Source: Ornithinibacillus bavariensis
GTDB taxonomy: Bacteria > Bacillota > Bacilli > Bacillales > Amphibacillaceae
Direction: 5' to 3'
Assembly: GCF_018333235.1 (NCBI RefSeq)
Contig: NZ_BORP01000001.1
Span: 310,001 to 374,000, forward strand
Length of the DNA: 64,000 nt
Notes under the pieces: generated by a model
The model's database searches: none
Seen by the model: only the letters and a program-made list of their open reading frames with translations
What the model was told of the DNA's origin: nothing
In this document: one piece after another, positions 42,019 to 51,666 of the stretch
How the letters are laid out: the number at the start of each line of letters is the position of its first letter
Numbering within the stretch: the first letter of the stretch is position 1
Translations under genes and position numbers: made by a program

Positions 42019-43515
42019 ATGAAGAAATTTATTATGCTAACATCAGCAATTCTATTATTTACATATATATTTCCAACTATAGGATATGCGAAAGGTAATG
42101 ACATACAGGAACAAATAATCTATTCCATTTTGGTAGACCGATTTAATAATGGTGACCATGCATTTAGTGAAGAGGTTCGTTTAGATGATCCATATGCTTT
42201 TCATGGTGGGGACTTAAAGGGGATACAATTAAAACTCGATGACTTAAAGGATTTAGGTTTTACAACAATATCCTTATCTCCAATTATGGAAAATGCAACA
42301 GATGGCTATCACGGTTATTGGGTGGAAGATTTCTATTCTGTTGAAGAACAATTCGGGACGATTGAGGATCTGAAAGCATTAGTACGTGAAGCACATAAAC
42401 GAGATATGAAAGTAATGATTGAGCTTGTGAACAATTATGTGGCGAGCACAAACCCAATTGTTACCGACACTGCTAAATCAGACTGGATAGTATCAAACAA
42501 GAGAGTTGATTCAATGAACGAACCGTGGCTTGATAGTGTCATTGTATTAAATCAATCTAATCCAGAGGTTCAGAATATGCTAATTGATGTGGCAAAATAT
42601 TGGCTTCATGAAACGGATATAGATGGATTTACATTACATGCAGCAGACCAATCGAATTCTGTTTTTTTGGAGAGACTCACCAATGAACTTAAGACAGAGA
42701 AACAGGATCTGTACATAGTTGCGAATGTTCTCTCGGATAAGACACCCGATGCTCTCCTTCAAATACCTTCAATAGACGTGGTAGAAAATCCGGAGCTATC
42801 GAAGAAAATCGTAGAGGTATTATCTCATGTTGATTCTCCCGTTTCTGACATTTTTCATACTTGGCAGGAACTTGGGAATAGGAACGGACTTATTTATGTT
42901 GATAACAAAGTCATGGATCGATTTGCACAAGTTGCAGGTATGAATGGAAGAGATGATGTAAATACGTGGCAGCTTGCCTTAGCATACATGTTAACTAGTC
43001 CTGGTGTAACTTCTATCTTTCAGGGTTCAGAGATTCCAATGTATGGTGTTGGTTTAGAGGAAACAGAGAAGCTGGTAGATTTCAACAGTGGAGACCCCGA
43101 TCTAAAGGAAGTCTATTCGAAAATATTATCTTTAAGAACTAATTTTCCTGCTCTCCAATACGGGGATACCGAATTAGTGGGATCAGATCATGGGATGCTC
43201 GTATTTAAACGGACTTATAAGGACGAAACGATGTATATTGCTATTAATAATGATAGTGTACTTCGCTCTGTTTCTATTACAGATTTGGATTCAAACTTAC
43301 AACTACGAGGACTTCTTGGCGATGATATTGTCCGACAATTAGATAATGGCGAATATAAGATTGGCTTAAAACGGGAATCAGTTGATGTATACATAGTTGA
43401 GGAAAATACTGGAATAAATTGGGCTTTTATTGCTCCAATTGCCATTGTTCTTGTTTTATTTCTTGTAGCAGTTATTTATTTAGGATGGAAACAAAGGAAA
43501 CAGGAGAATGATTAA
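42019..43515 (+). CDS. Membrane-anchored GH13 amylase-like protein lacking catalytic residues
   Basis: 498 residues. Signal peptide (1-24), GH13 barrel (about 30-375), C-terminal beta domain and a final transmembrane helix (about 465-487), so anchored with the barrel outside. The early GH13 landmarks are good (YSILVDRFNNGD, FHGGDLKGI, HGYWVEDFY). The four conserved regions are altered: KVMIELVNNY (His to Tyr), DGFTLHAAD (Arg to Thr, nucleophile Asp to His), YIVANVLSD (acid Glu to Asn) and IYVDNKVMDRF (His-Asp to Lys-Val). The frame is intact, so this looks like a maintained pseudoenzyme, perhaps a glycan-binding protein. RBS GGAGG. Confidence 0.8.
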   Translation: MKKFIMLTSAILLFTYIFPTIGYAKGNDIQEQIIYSILVDRFNNGDHAFSEEVRLDDPYAFHGGDLKGIQLKLDDLKDLGFTTISLSPIMENATDGYHGYWVEDFYSVEEQFGTIEDLKALVREAHKRDMKVMIELVNNYVASTNPIVTDTAKSDWIVSNKRVDSMNEPWLDSVIVLNQSNPEVQNMLIDVAKYWLHETDIDGFTLHAADQSNSVFLERLTNELKTEKQDLYIVANVLSDKTPDALLQIPSIDVVENPELSKKIVEVLSHVDSPVSDIFHTWQELGNRNGLIYVDNKVMDRFAQVAGMNGRDDVNTWQLALAYMLTSPGVTSIFQGSEIPMYGVGLEETEKLVDFNSGDPDLKEVYSKILSLRTNFPALQYGDTELVGSDHGMLVFKRTYKDETMYIAINNDSVLRSVSITDLDSNLQLRGLLGDDIVRQLDNGEYKIGLKRESVDVYIVEENTGINWAFIAPIAIVLVLFLVAVIYLGWKQRKQEND

Positions 43516-43619
43516 GAGATAGCAGCATTGTTCTGATGCTGCTTATCTTATATTGTAAGTGTTATGAACATTCTGTATAATTGATTTACGCTATGTAATA
43601 CTTTTGGGGGGGAATATAT

Positions 43620-45143
43620 GTGAAGGATTCTATTGGTTTACGAATATTTCTATTTATACTAGTTACTACTACAATATCTATCTTCACGTACATGTTGTCT
43701 TTCATTTCAATGGTTTTGGGTGGGGGCAATTTTTACATACCTTTTTTTATCTTGTTTGCAATAGGGATCTTATGTTTTATTTTTAATGGATTCTTTCCAT
43801 TTGTGCAAGGGAAAAGGCTCCGAAAATATGTCATTAGTTTTTTTACGATTGCAGTAATTTCTGTTGTTATTAATGAAGGGATCAATGCATATGTTAGAGG
43901 AATCCCTACCATGAACACGGATCTTGATCTGTATGATTATCAGCCATTTAAGAATGGTACAAAGGCGGTAACCTTAGACGAACCTTCTTTCTTTCAAATA
44001 GAAGGGGACCTTCCGATAATTGACGGAGCAACTGCTATTTATCCCGTATACGCTGCCTTTGCACAAGCCACTTATCCAGAGAAGGATTATGATGTGTACG
44101 ATAGTGAAATCATGTCCAATAGGACCCCTTATGCCTATGAAAATATAATTTATCAAGACGCTGATATAATCTTTGCACTAGCTCCGTCCGCTGAGCAAAT
44201 TGAACAGGCCCTTAATTCCGGGGTAAACTTAACCTTAACTCCAATTGGAATGGAAGCGTTTGTTTTCTTTGTAAATTCAAAGAATAGAATAGATAACTTA
44301 GCATTAGAGGAAATAAAAGGAATATATTCAGGGGAAGTAAAGAATTGGAAAGAATTAGGGGGGGAAAATGATTCTATTAGAGCGTTTCAACGACCGAATA
44401 ACAGTGGTAGTCAAACGGCTCTCCAATTATTGATGGGAGATACAGCAATTATGAATCCACCAAAGGAAGATATTGTTAGTTTAATGGGTGGGATTATTGA
44501 GGAAACAGCAGATTATAAAAATTTTAAAAATGCAATAGGATATTCTTTTCGAAACTTTTCAATGGAAATGGTACAAAATAAATCGATTCGCCATCTAGCC
44601 ATTGATGATGTATATCCAACAATAGAAACAATAAAGAGTGGAGAGTATCCAATAACCTATCAGATATATGCTGTGACAGCTGGAAGTACAAATCCGAATA
44701 TACAACCTTTCAAGGAGTGGATATTGTCCACACAGGGACAGACTATCGTAGAGAAAACGGGTTATGCACCAATCCATGAGGAAGAAGAACATGCATTATA
44801 TTCTATTCTAACTGATAAGATTTATCGTGTTCTACTGGAAGAGGAATATGTTTTACCATCACAGGAGATTGATGCACCGACTCTAAGAAGAAAGTATCTT
44901 ATCCTCAATGGGAAACAAGGTGAATCTTATACCTATTCAGAAATGGTGGTGTTAAAGTCACAAATAAAGGATTTTAATGATGCAAAAAATTACTTAGCAG
45001 CTACGAATCCTAAGGCTTTACGTCTATTACCGAATACGATTGTGGATGAGAGTGTCCTATTAAAGTGGCAGAAAGAAGGGTATAATCCTGAGCAAGAATA
45101 CTGGGAGGAATCACCTAAAGGGCTAACAATGGAAGATATATAA
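43620..45143 (+). CDS. Membrane-anchored PstS-like substrate-binding protein
   Basis: 507 residues. Three transmembrane segments at about 7-30, 37-60 and 68-90, then a large extracytoplasmic PstS-like binding domain (about 100-390) with DGATAIYPVYAAFAQATYP and AFQRPNNSGSQTALQ, close to the phosphate-binding motifs of PstS. A C-terminal region of about 110 residues follows. No ABC permease or ATPase is adjacent. It may sense or bind phosphate or another anion; the role is unknown. GTG start after GGGGGGAATATAT. Confidence 0.75.
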   Translation: MKDSIGLRIFLFILVTTTISIFTYMLSFISMVLGGGNFYIPFFILFAIGILCFIFNGFFPFVQGKRLRKYVISFFTIAVISVVINEGINAYVRGIPTMNTDLDLYDYQPFKNGTKAVTLDEPSFFQIEGDLPIIDGATAIYPVYAAFAQATYPEKDYDVYDSEIMSNRTPYAYENIIYQDADIIFALAPSAEQIEQALNSGVNLTLTPIGMEAFVFFVNSKNRIDNLALEEIKGIYSGEVKNWKELGGENDSIRAFQRPNNSGSQTALQLLMGDTAIMNPPKEDIVSLMGGIIEETADYKNFKNAIGYSFRNFSMEMVQNKSIRHLAIDDVYPTIETIKSGEYPITYQIYAVTAGSTNPNIQPFKEWILSTQGQTIVEKTGYAPIHEEEEHALYSILTDKIYRVLLEEEYVLPSQEIDAPTLRRKYLILNGKQGESYTYSEMVVLKSQIKDFNDAKNYLAATNPKALRLLPNTIVDESVLLKWQKEGYNPEQEYWEESPKGLTMEDI

Positions 45144-45247
45144 ATTAATAAAGAAATAACTCACAGGTCTTATCGAGTAGCTAAGAAGTTTCAGAAAAGA
45201 GCTGGAGGAGAGTGTTAAAAGGAAAGTATAAAACTAGGAGGATTACG

Positions 45248-45664
45248 ATGTACGAATTAAAAACAAAAGAAAATGATGGAAGCGTAATAGAGTTTATCGA
45301 AGCAGTTGAAAATCCGAGAAAACGGGAAGATGCTTACCAATTATTAGATATTTTCACAAATACAACAGGATATCCTGCGAAGATGTGGGGAACAAGTATA
45401 ATTGGGTTTGGCGCATACCATTATAAATATGCTTCGGGACATGAGGGAGATGCACCACTGGTTGGTTATTCTCCACGCAAAGCTAAAATTAGTCTATATT
45501 TAGCTCCGGGTGACCAGAATCGTGGTGAGTTGCTGGAGAAATTAGGGAAGCACACGAGTGGTAAAGGTTGTATATATATTAATAAGCTTGCTGATATCGA
45601 CACGAAGGTATTGGAGAAACTAATCCAGCATTCCGTCAAATTATTGCAGGATACGTATTCCTAA
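45248..45664 (+). CDS. DUF1801-domain protein
   Basis: 138 residues, soluble. DUF1801 features: RREDAYQLLD-like KREDAYQLLDIF, MWGTSIIGFGAYHYKY, VGYSPRKAKISLYL and GKGCIYINKLADID. Function unknown. ATG at 45248 follows CTAGGAGGATTACG; the longer frame from 45212 is not needed. Confidence 0.85.
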   Translation: MYELKTKENDGSVIEFIEAVENPRKREDAYQLLDIFTNTTGYPAKMWGTSIIGFGAYHYKYASGHEGDAPLVGYSPRKAKISLYLAPGDQNRGELLEKLGKHTSGKGCIYINKLADIDTKVLEKLIQHSVKLLQDTYS

Positions 45665-45722
45665 GTACTTGGTTTTCTAATAGTTATTATTAAAATTCAA
45701 TGTCTGAGTAGAGAGTGTGCTA

Positions 45723-46130
45723 ATGAAAAAATGGTTTGGTTCAGCAGCGATTTGTGTAAATGATAATTATGAAGTTTTGATGGTAAGAGCAAAAGAATCC
45801 GATACTTGGGAGGTCCCATCGGGTAGTATAGAAGAGGGGGAAACCCCTGAAGAATGCTGTGTACGTGAAGTAAGAGAGGAAACTGGATATACAGTTGAGG
45901 TAAAAGAATTATTATTTGTTAAAACAAGCGTGATAGAGGAAGTTAATGTCAAAGCTCATTATTTTCTAGTAGAAATAGTTGGTGAAAGTACTGGCATAGA
46001 GGATCCGGACGAAATAATAGATGAAGTAGACTGGAAATCCTTATCCGAAATAGTAAAACATAAACTTACGTATGCTGAAGATGAAAAAATATTAGCGAAC
46101 ATAGTAAAAAGCCAGATGTTACATGGTTAA
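45723..46130 (+). CDS. NUDIX hydrolase
   Basis: 135 residues with a complete NUDIX box GSIEEGETPEECCVREVREETGY, given here as GSIEEGETPEE and REVREETGY, at about residues 34-57. Members hydrolyse nucleoside diphosphates linked to another group; the substrate is unknown. A hairpin (CCAGATGTTA/TAACATCTGG) covers the stop codon but has no T-run. Confidence 0.9.
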   Translation: MKKWFGSAAICVNDNYEVLMVRAKESDTWEVPSGSIEEGETPEECCVREVREETGYTVEVKELLFVKTSVIEEVNVKAHYFLVEIVGESTGIEDPDEIIDEVDWKSLSEIVKHKLTYAEDEKILANIVKSQMLHG

Positions 46131-46173
46131 CATCTGGCAGTTAGGATTGTCTATACCAGTTTATTTATAGCAA

Positions 46174-46359
46174 TTATATTAATTCATGAGCCGAGGTTGC
46201 ACCTTCTTGATGAAGAAGATTAAATATTTCACGGTATGATTTTATATCAATTTCTTCTGCAATATATTTTCTTTGGAAGTAATCTAGTAGGTCGTTTAAT
46301 GTCTTCGGTGATTCTTTGCGTTCAGCCTCGTATATTGTGATTAATTCGTGTATTAGCAT
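46174..46359 (-). CDS. Small helical protein, YppF-like
   Basis: 61 residues, entirely soluble and helical (LITIYEAERKESPKTLNDLL, then REIFNLLHQEGA). Resembles the YppF family of small Bacillus proteins, from memory of the pattern only. A very good GAGGGAGGAT ribosome binding site precedes the ATG, which supports a real gene. Function unknown. Confidence 0.6.
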   Translation of the reverse strand: MLIHELITIYEAERKESPKTLNDLLDYFQRKYIAEEIDIKSYREIFNLLHQEGATSAHELI

Positions 46360-46462
46360 ATCCTATCCTCCCTCATGTATAATAACCAATTACAAACTTA
46401 TAAAAAATATATGTATCAACTGGAAAAATCATGCTAAGTAAACAAGTTTTAAAGTACATTAA

Positions 46463-46495
46463 AAATAGAGGATGCTATTTATGCATCCTCTATTT
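46463..46495 (-). terminator. Terminator of the beta-propeller gene
   Basis: Perfect 13-bp arms AAATAGAGGATGC/GCATCCTCTATTT with a 7-nt loop; T-run on the minus strand. Confidence 0.88.
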
Positions 46496-46498
46496 AAA

Positions 46499-48757
46499 TT
46501 ATCGATCATAGCTTATATCAGGTAAATTAACGGACTGGATTACTTGTTTTTGCTTTAAATCAAAAGCTTTCATTTGATTGTAGGAGAAGGTATATAAGGT
46601 ATTATCTACAGCAACTAATCTCCTAATTTCAGCTTCCCATTCCGGATATTCTTCTGCATTCTTTTGGTGTGTAATTTTATCGACTAGCTCAATTCCATCT
46701 TCAGGTGTAATTTTGAAGAGTAGTGCACCTTCAAATGTAGGGAAGTACTCCTCAAAAGCATAACCATCTTTGGTAACTAGCTTTGTTTCCGATAGGGAAG
46801 CTGGGAAACCATAGAGATTTTCAGTTGGATGCTTGAATAATACCTTATGATTGTGTAACAGCTCAGAGTACGAGCCTCCCTTACCAACTACCTTACTATA
46901 TTTTTCCTTAGGGTTCGTTGGATCACTCACATCAAAAATTGAAATTTTGATTCCTTCTGTTCGAATTAATGGTTCTTGCATACCTTTCTCTTTATAAAGT
47001 GTTGTATCTTGCCCAAACCCAATGACATGGTTCTCATCTAAAGGATGTAAATAGTTACTAAACCCAGGAATCTTTAGTTCACCAAGTACCGTAGGATTTT
47101 TAGGATCCTTTAAGTCAATGACAAATAACGGGTCTACTTGTTTAAAGGTAACCATATATGCTACATGATCCATAAAACGCACACTATAAATGCGTTCCCC
47201 TTCTGCTAAACCTTCAACAGATCCTAATGGTTTTAAATTCATATCAAAAGTATATATATTATTGGTTGACTTTTGTTGTTCATTTATCGTTTCACCTTTT
47301 GTCGTTGCTACACGGAAGGTATTATCTCGCTCATCCATAGCAAATTGGTTAATTAATGTTCCTTTTACTACAGTTGATGTGTTGTACTTTAATTTTCCAT
47401 TCTTAATTTGGAATTGAGTTATTTCAGTATCCACGTCTTGAGGACGCCAAATCATAATTTCTGCGGATTTATCGGTTGTATTATTTGTACTCTTTTCGAC
47501 TTCTTTATATTTATTTACTGCGATATATAGATTTTTTTGGGACATATAGATTTGGTCTGAAGCCCCTAAGTACGTTTCTATATGTGCTTCCTTTTCCATA
47601 TTATTTAGATCAATAGATGTTAAGATTAAAAACTGTTCGTCGTTACTTTCGGGAAAGAAATACATATTTTCAAAATCAACTGGTTTACTTTCCTCACTTA
47701 ATGTGCTGTCTTTTATATATGGCCTAATTTCTATATCCTCACGTGTCTCTAAAATATGGTAGGGTGGAATTTCATTTGCCATTAAATAAAGATATCCATC
47801 TAGGATTCTTGAATTGCTATAATACCCTTCAACGCTTACTTCACGTAATTTTGTTGGCTCTTTAGGGTTTTTAATATCATATATATTTATTGCCGTTTGA
47901 CTGTAATAGATTGGTTCTGGTATACCTATTCCTTGAGTTGAACTGTCTTGGGTATCCTTTGGGTCGGGTGTTTCTCTAAGTGGTTCAGCTTTTTCTCCAA
48001 TCGCAATTAATAGGTCATTGTACAAATAGATCTCTTTTGGAGAAAATCCATTTGTTTTAATCATACCAAGAACCTTACTATTCTCTTTGTTTGCAGAGGT
48101 AATAATAATATCCCCATCCCTGACAAAGAAAATAGATTTTCCATTTGTCTTGATAATGTCTGCTTCATCTACACCAGCTACTTGGACGTTAGTGGATGAG
48201 GTACCACCGCTATCATTGGTACTTTCTTCAGAGCTAGCGGTATCCATTTCGGTATCACTACCTGCAGATTCTTTCTTGCTATCAAAAAGTTCAACTCCTA
48301 TTTGCTGATCTTTCTTTATTTGATCTTTTAATAAAGAGACAAGCTGTTTTTTATCCTTTATCTGCGTTAGTTCAGCTACCGCAGTAAAATCATATGAGAA
48401 TCTTTTAGACAGGTTTTTCCCTGATGCAGTTTTGACATTTTCGGAAATGGTAATCGTGTATTTTTCATCTATACTGTAGCCACTTTTAGGTGCCCTTATA
48501 ATTAAAACTGTGTAAGAATCGTTCCACTCTAAATCGGTTGCTACACGCTTACCGTTTTTCTTTTTAACTATCACAGTTTCATTTGTAAAGGTGTCTGGAT
48601 CCATTGGCTTGGTAAAATGTACTGTAAAATCCTTCTGAGTTGATACGTAGCTTGTAGAGGAAGGAATCTCTGCAACTATTTTATCTGTAAAGACAAAAAA
48701 ACAGATTGCCCAAATACCAATAATACCAAATATACTAATTAACCCGATTTTTTTCAT
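46499..48757 (-). CDS. Secreted/anchored beta-propeller-domain protein
   Basis: 752 residues. An N-terminal signal-anchor (about 5-25) is followed by an SbsA-type Ig-like domain (about 30-130; FTVHFTKPMDPDTF, LIIRAPKSGYSI), a Ser/Thr/Asp linker (160-190) and a large beta-propeller (about 195-750) with repeated NxFDVSDPTNPK-like and IYDIKNPKEP blocks. This is the 'Beta propeller domain' family of Bacillus surface proteins; function unknown. It is transcribed alone. RBS GAGGTG. Confidence 0.85.
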   Translation of the reverse strand: MKKIGLISIFGIIGIWAICFFVFTDKIVAEIPSSTSYVSTQKDFTVHFTKPMDPDTFTNETVIVKKKNGKRVATDLEWNDSYTVLIIRAPKSGYSIDEKYTITISENVKTASGKNLSKRFSYDFTAVAELTQIKDKKQLVSLLKDQIKKDQQIGVELFDSKKESAGSDTEMDTASSEESTNDSGGTSSTNVQVAGVDEADIIKTNGKSIFFVRDGDIIITSANKENSKVLGMIKTNGFSPKEIYLYNDLLIAIGEKAEPLRETPDPKDTQDSSTQGIGIPEPIYYSQTAINIYDIKNPKEPTKLREVSVEGYYSNSRILDGYLYLMANEIPPYHILETREDIEIRPYIKDSTLSEESKPVDFENMYFFPESNDEQFLILTSIDLNNMEKEAHIETYLGASDQIYMSQKNLYIAVNKYKEVEKSTNNTTDKSAEIMIWRPQDVDTEITQFQIKNGKLKYNTSTVVKGTLINQFAMDERDNTFRVATTKGETINEQQKSTNNIYTFDMNLKPLGSVEGLAEGERIYSVRFMDHVAYMVTFKQVDPLFVIDLKDPKNPTVLGELKIPGFSNYLHPLDENHVIGFGQDTTLYKEKGMQEPLIRTEGIKISIFDVSDPTNPKEKYSKVVGKGGSYSELLHNHKVLFKHPTENLYGFPASLSETKLVTKDGYAFEEYFPTFEGALLFKITPEDGIELVDKITHQKNAEEYPEWEAEIRRLVAVDNTLYTFSYNQMKAFDLKQKQVIQSVNLPDISYDR

Positions 48758-48904
48758 GTTTTCACCTCATTTAATAAGGAATTGTTTTCCTATAACCTTA
48801 AGACGAAGTTTTATTATAATATGTTTCAAATTTCCTTTGCATAATAGTAAATTCTTTCGAAAAAAAACTGATCCATTTTTAGCAAATGAATCAGTAATGT
48901 GTAA

Positions 48905-49765
48905 TCATTTATAATTTTTATTTAAAAAGAATAGTGCAAGTGTTCCAGGACCGGAGTGAGCACCGATTGCTGAACCGACATATTCGATAACAAATTCTTT
49001 TACACCGAACTTCTCTTTAATCATGTCGGCAAGCTTTTCAGCACGCTCTAAATCATCACCATGGCTAATTCCAATAACTTGGTTTTCAAAATTTCCGCCA
49101 CGTTCCTCCATGATTTCAATCATACGTCCTAATAATTTCTTTGACCCTCGCATTTTTTCTAGTGGAATTAATTTTCCTTTTTCGACATGGAGGATTGGTT
49201 TAATATTCAATAAAGAACCAACAAATGCAGCTGTTTTACTTACTCTACCACCACGATATAGATATTCTAAATCATCCACAGTAAAGATATGCTCCATATT
49301 TAGTGAGTGGTTTTTTACTTCTTCGATAATTTCCGCAGCTGATTTTCCATCCTGCGCCATTTTAGCAGCATGAAGTACCACAAGTCCATAGCCGATGGAA
49401 GCACATTTGGTATCAATTACGTAGATATTTGCATCTGGATATTCTTCCTTTACTTCTGACTCCATCATTTTTGCTGTTTGATATGTACCAGATAACTCAG
49501 ATGAAAAAGCCAAATAAATTAATGTTTGTTTAGACTCTGCATAAGAGGTGAAAATAGATTTAAACGTCTGTGGCGAAACCTGCGATGTCTTTGGTGACTT
49601 ACCAACACGCATTGCATCAAAAACATTCTTAGGCGAAATCGTAATACCGTCTTCATAATCCTTGTCATCCAGATGAACAGTTAGTGAGACCATTTCCATG
49701 TCATATTTCGTGAAGTATTCCTTTGTAAGATCACTTGCCGAATCTGCCATAATTTTAATACTCAT
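48905..49765 (-). CDS. yitS: DegV-family fatty-acid-binding protein (YitS-like)
   Basis: 286 residues. DegV features: IMADSASDLT at the N-terminus, TSQVSPQTF, TVDDLEYLYRGGRVSK and the C-terminal GAHSGPGTLALFF. DegV/FakB proteins bind a fatty acid and hand it to the FakA kinase. ATG at 49765 follows AAGGTGATAAG; the seven-codon longer frame covers the site. Order with yitT downstream (divergent) follows the yit cluster of B. subtilis. Confidence 0.88.
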   Translation of the reverse strand: MSIKIMADSASDLTKEYFTKYDMEMVSLTVHLDDKDYEDGITISPKNVFDAMRVGKSPKTSQVSPQTFKSIFTSYAESKQTLIYLAFSSELSGTYQTAKMMESEVKEEYPDANIYVIDTKCASIGYGLVVLHAAKMAQDGKSAAEIIEEVKNHSLNMEHIFTVDDLEYLYRGGRVSKTAAFVGSLLNIKPILHVEKGKLIPLEKMRGSKKLLGRMIEIMEERGGNFENQVIGISHGDDLERAEKLADMIKEKFGVKEFVIEYVGSAIGAHSGPGTLALFFLNKNYK

Positions 49766-49863
49766 CTTATCACCTTCATTCCCCATAAATAATTATATTA
49801 AGTTTAGTTTATAGCTATAATGAGATATAGTCAAAATAATTGCGATTCAAAAAGGAGACTGTT

Positions 49864-50706
49864 ATGTTTTTAATCGAAGCCAAACGAATTATAGTCGTTA
49901 TTATAGGATCATTTTTAAATGCAATTTCCTTAAATTTCTTCCTTATTAGTGCCAATGTGTATGCAAGTGGATTTACAGGTACAGCTCAGTTAATTTCAAG
50001 TGTTTTTCTTGATTTTGTAGGGTTTCATATAACAACAGGAATTCTATTATTTCTATTAAATATTCCAGTGTTCATCTTAGGTTGGTTTAAAGTTGGAAGG
50101 GGATTTACTGTATATAGCATTATTTCTGTAATATGTTCATCCATATTCCTGCAATTTTTACCGGTTATGCAACTTTCTAATGACATTATTTTAAATGCTG
50201 TCTTCGGTGGATTAGTTGCGGGGATCAGTGTTGGTATTACATTGAAGGTAGGAGCCTCGACAGGAGGTATGGATATTGTTGCGATGGTCCTATCTCGTAT
50301 GAAAGATAAACCAATTGGTATTTATATAATTTCCTTAAATGCTGTGATTATTGCACTTGCAGGGATTCTTTATGAACCAGAAAATGCACTTTATACGATG
50401 GTAGCGTTATATGTTACAACCCGTGTCATTGATACCATCCATACTCGTTATAACAAGCTTACTGTCATGATTGTGACACAAAAGGCAAAAGAACTGCAGA
50501 AAGCTATTCAAAGCAAAATGGTTCGAGGGATAACTATTCTACCTGCTGTAGGTGCGTATACAAATCAAGAGAAAAATATGCTGTACCTCGTCATTACTCG
50601 CTATGAATTATATGATTTAGAAAAAATAATTAAGGAAATTGATTCATCGGCTTTTGTAAATATCGTGCAAACAACAGGTGTATTTGGTACCTTTAGAAAA
50701 GAGTAG
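49864..50706 (+). CDS. yitT: YitT-family membrane protein
   Basis: 280 residues. Five or six transmembrane segments (about 10-185, with SANVYASGFTGTAQL and KVGASTGGMDIVAMVLSR) and a C-terminal DUF2179 domain (about 215-280, containing RGITILPAVGAYT). Function unknown. ATG follows AAAAAGGAGACTGTT; the TTG eight codons upstream would include that site. Confidence 0.9.
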   Translation: MFLIEAKRIIVVIIGSFLNAISLNFFLISANVYASGFTGTAQLISSVFLDFVGFHITTGILLFLLNIPVFILGWFKVGRGFTVYSIISVICSSIFLQFLPVMQLSNDIILNAVFGGLVAGISVGITLKVGASTGGMDIVAMVLSRMKDKPIGIYIISLNAVIIALAGILYEPENALYTMVALYVTTRVIDTIHTRYNKLTVMIVTQKAKELQKAIQSKMVRGITILPAVGAYTNQEKNMLYLVITRYELYDLEKIIKEIDSSAFVNIVQTTGVFGTFRKE

Positions 50707-50714
50707 GGGATGTC

Positions 50715-51128
50715 ATGAAGAAGAAAATAATACTATTATTTAGTGTGCTTCTCATCCTAGTAGGATGTGGGAGAGAGGCAGAGGAGGAGCAACAAGTAGA
50801 GCAGGTAACGACTTATGCGAAATTTCAAAGTTTAGATATTCAGATAGACAAGAATCAAATCATAATTACAGGTGAAGCGGATGCATCGGATAATAAATTT
50901 TATTACTCTGTAGTTCAAGCTGAAAAGGAAATTGGTAGAGAAAAGGAAGTACGAGTAGATAAGACATGGGGTAAATTTATTATTGAGATTCCGATTATGA
51001 AAGAAATGATTAACTTAGATGAGGTAGTTATTGTTAATCTGTATACTCGAAGTTCTGAAGGTGAGATTATTAATCCTAATTATGTTCCTATAGACCTACA
51101 GTTGGAAATGTCTGAGGAGAGTGAATAA
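50715..51128 (+). CDS. Small lipoprotein of unknown function
   Basis: 137 residues. Lipoprotein signal peptide with lipobox LILVGC (Cys about residue 18), a Glu/Gln-rich linker and a beta-rich domain. It lies 8 bp after yitT with AGGGGATGTC as ribosome binding site, so it is probably co-transcribed. Family not recognised. Confidence 0.75.
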   Translation: MKKKIILLFSVLLILVGCGREAEEEQQVEQVTTYAKFQSLDIQIDKNQIIITGEADASDNKFYYSVVQAEKEIGREKEVRVDKTWGKFIIEIPIMKEMINLDEVVIVNLYTRSSEGEIINPNYVPIDLQLEMSEESE

Positions 51129-51160
51129 AAAAGCTTGCAGGAGAATTTCTGCAAGCTTAC
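51129..51160. terminator. Bidirectional terminator between the lipoprotein gene and the Nfu-N gene
   Basis: 10-bp stem AAGCTTGCAG/CTGCAAGCTT with an 8-nt loop; A-run on the left and TTA on the right. Confidence 0.8.
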
Positions 51161-51186
51161 TTTAACACCTATAAAAGCCTAATCAA

Positions 51187-51450
51187 TCAGTATCCATGCT
51201 TTTCAAATACTTCTTTAACCCGTGGAGTGACATCATCCCATTCGGCATCAAAGCTTTTGTTTACAGTAATAAAATTCTGATAACCGAAGACATTATCAAC
51301 TCCTTCGAGTTTCATCAGGTCATTCATAATTTCGTGCTCGCTAATTGTACCTGGCATTACTGAAATACTATTAGTCCCTTCGAAAATTAGCTTATCAGTT
51401 GTAAATTTTATTGCATTAGGATTTGGCGTAGCTTCGGCTCGAACTCCCAT
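51187..51450 (-). CDS. Nfu/NifU N-terminal-domain protein
   Basis: 87 residues. The motif EATPNPNAIKFTTDK opens the Nfu N-terminal domain, which normally precedes an iron-sulfur NifU domain; here it stands alone with no CxxC. A scaffold or regulatory role in Fe-S assembly is possible. ATG at 51450 follows GGGAGGT. The DUF59 gene yitW, also Fe-S related, lies 2.5 kb away. Confidence 0.82.
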   Translation of the reverse strand: MGVRAEATPNPNAIKFTTDKLIFEGTNSISVMPGTISEHEIMNDLMKLEGVDNVFGYQNFITVNKSFDAEWDDVTPRVKEVFEKHGY

Positions 51451-51523
51451 TTCAATACCTCCCATAAGCGTGCTTTACCTCTATATTAGCAGAAAAGCAC
51501 ATAATTAAAAAGCCTTAAAGGAA

Positions 51524-51556
51524 AAGGTGTCCCAAGAATTTATCCTGGAACACCTT
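51524..51556 (-). terminator. Terminator of the two small genes at 51.7-52.0 kb
   Basis: Imperfect stem AAGGTGTCCC/GGAACACCTT on the plus strand, with CTTTTCCTTT after it on the minus strand. A second 10-bp inverted repeat (GAATGCTTGT 51559-51568 / ACAAGCATTC 51619-51628) lies just upstream. Confidence 0.6.
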
Positions 51557-51666
51557 GTGAATGCTTGTTTCATCAGTAATCCCTTCTCATCCTTTGGAAT
51601 GAATCAGCTATTACCATCACAAGCATTCTATTTTGAAAAAAGGAGTTACCGCCATGCTAACGGAGG

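Noticed and set aside
42019-43515. Annotation as an active alpha-amylase
   Set aside because: All three catalytic acids of GH13 are replaced in the aligned motifs.
46113-46138. Terminator for the NUDIX gene
   Set aside because: Good 10-bp hairpin CCAGATGTTA/TAACATCTGG but no T-run on either strand, so left as an unexplained hairpin.
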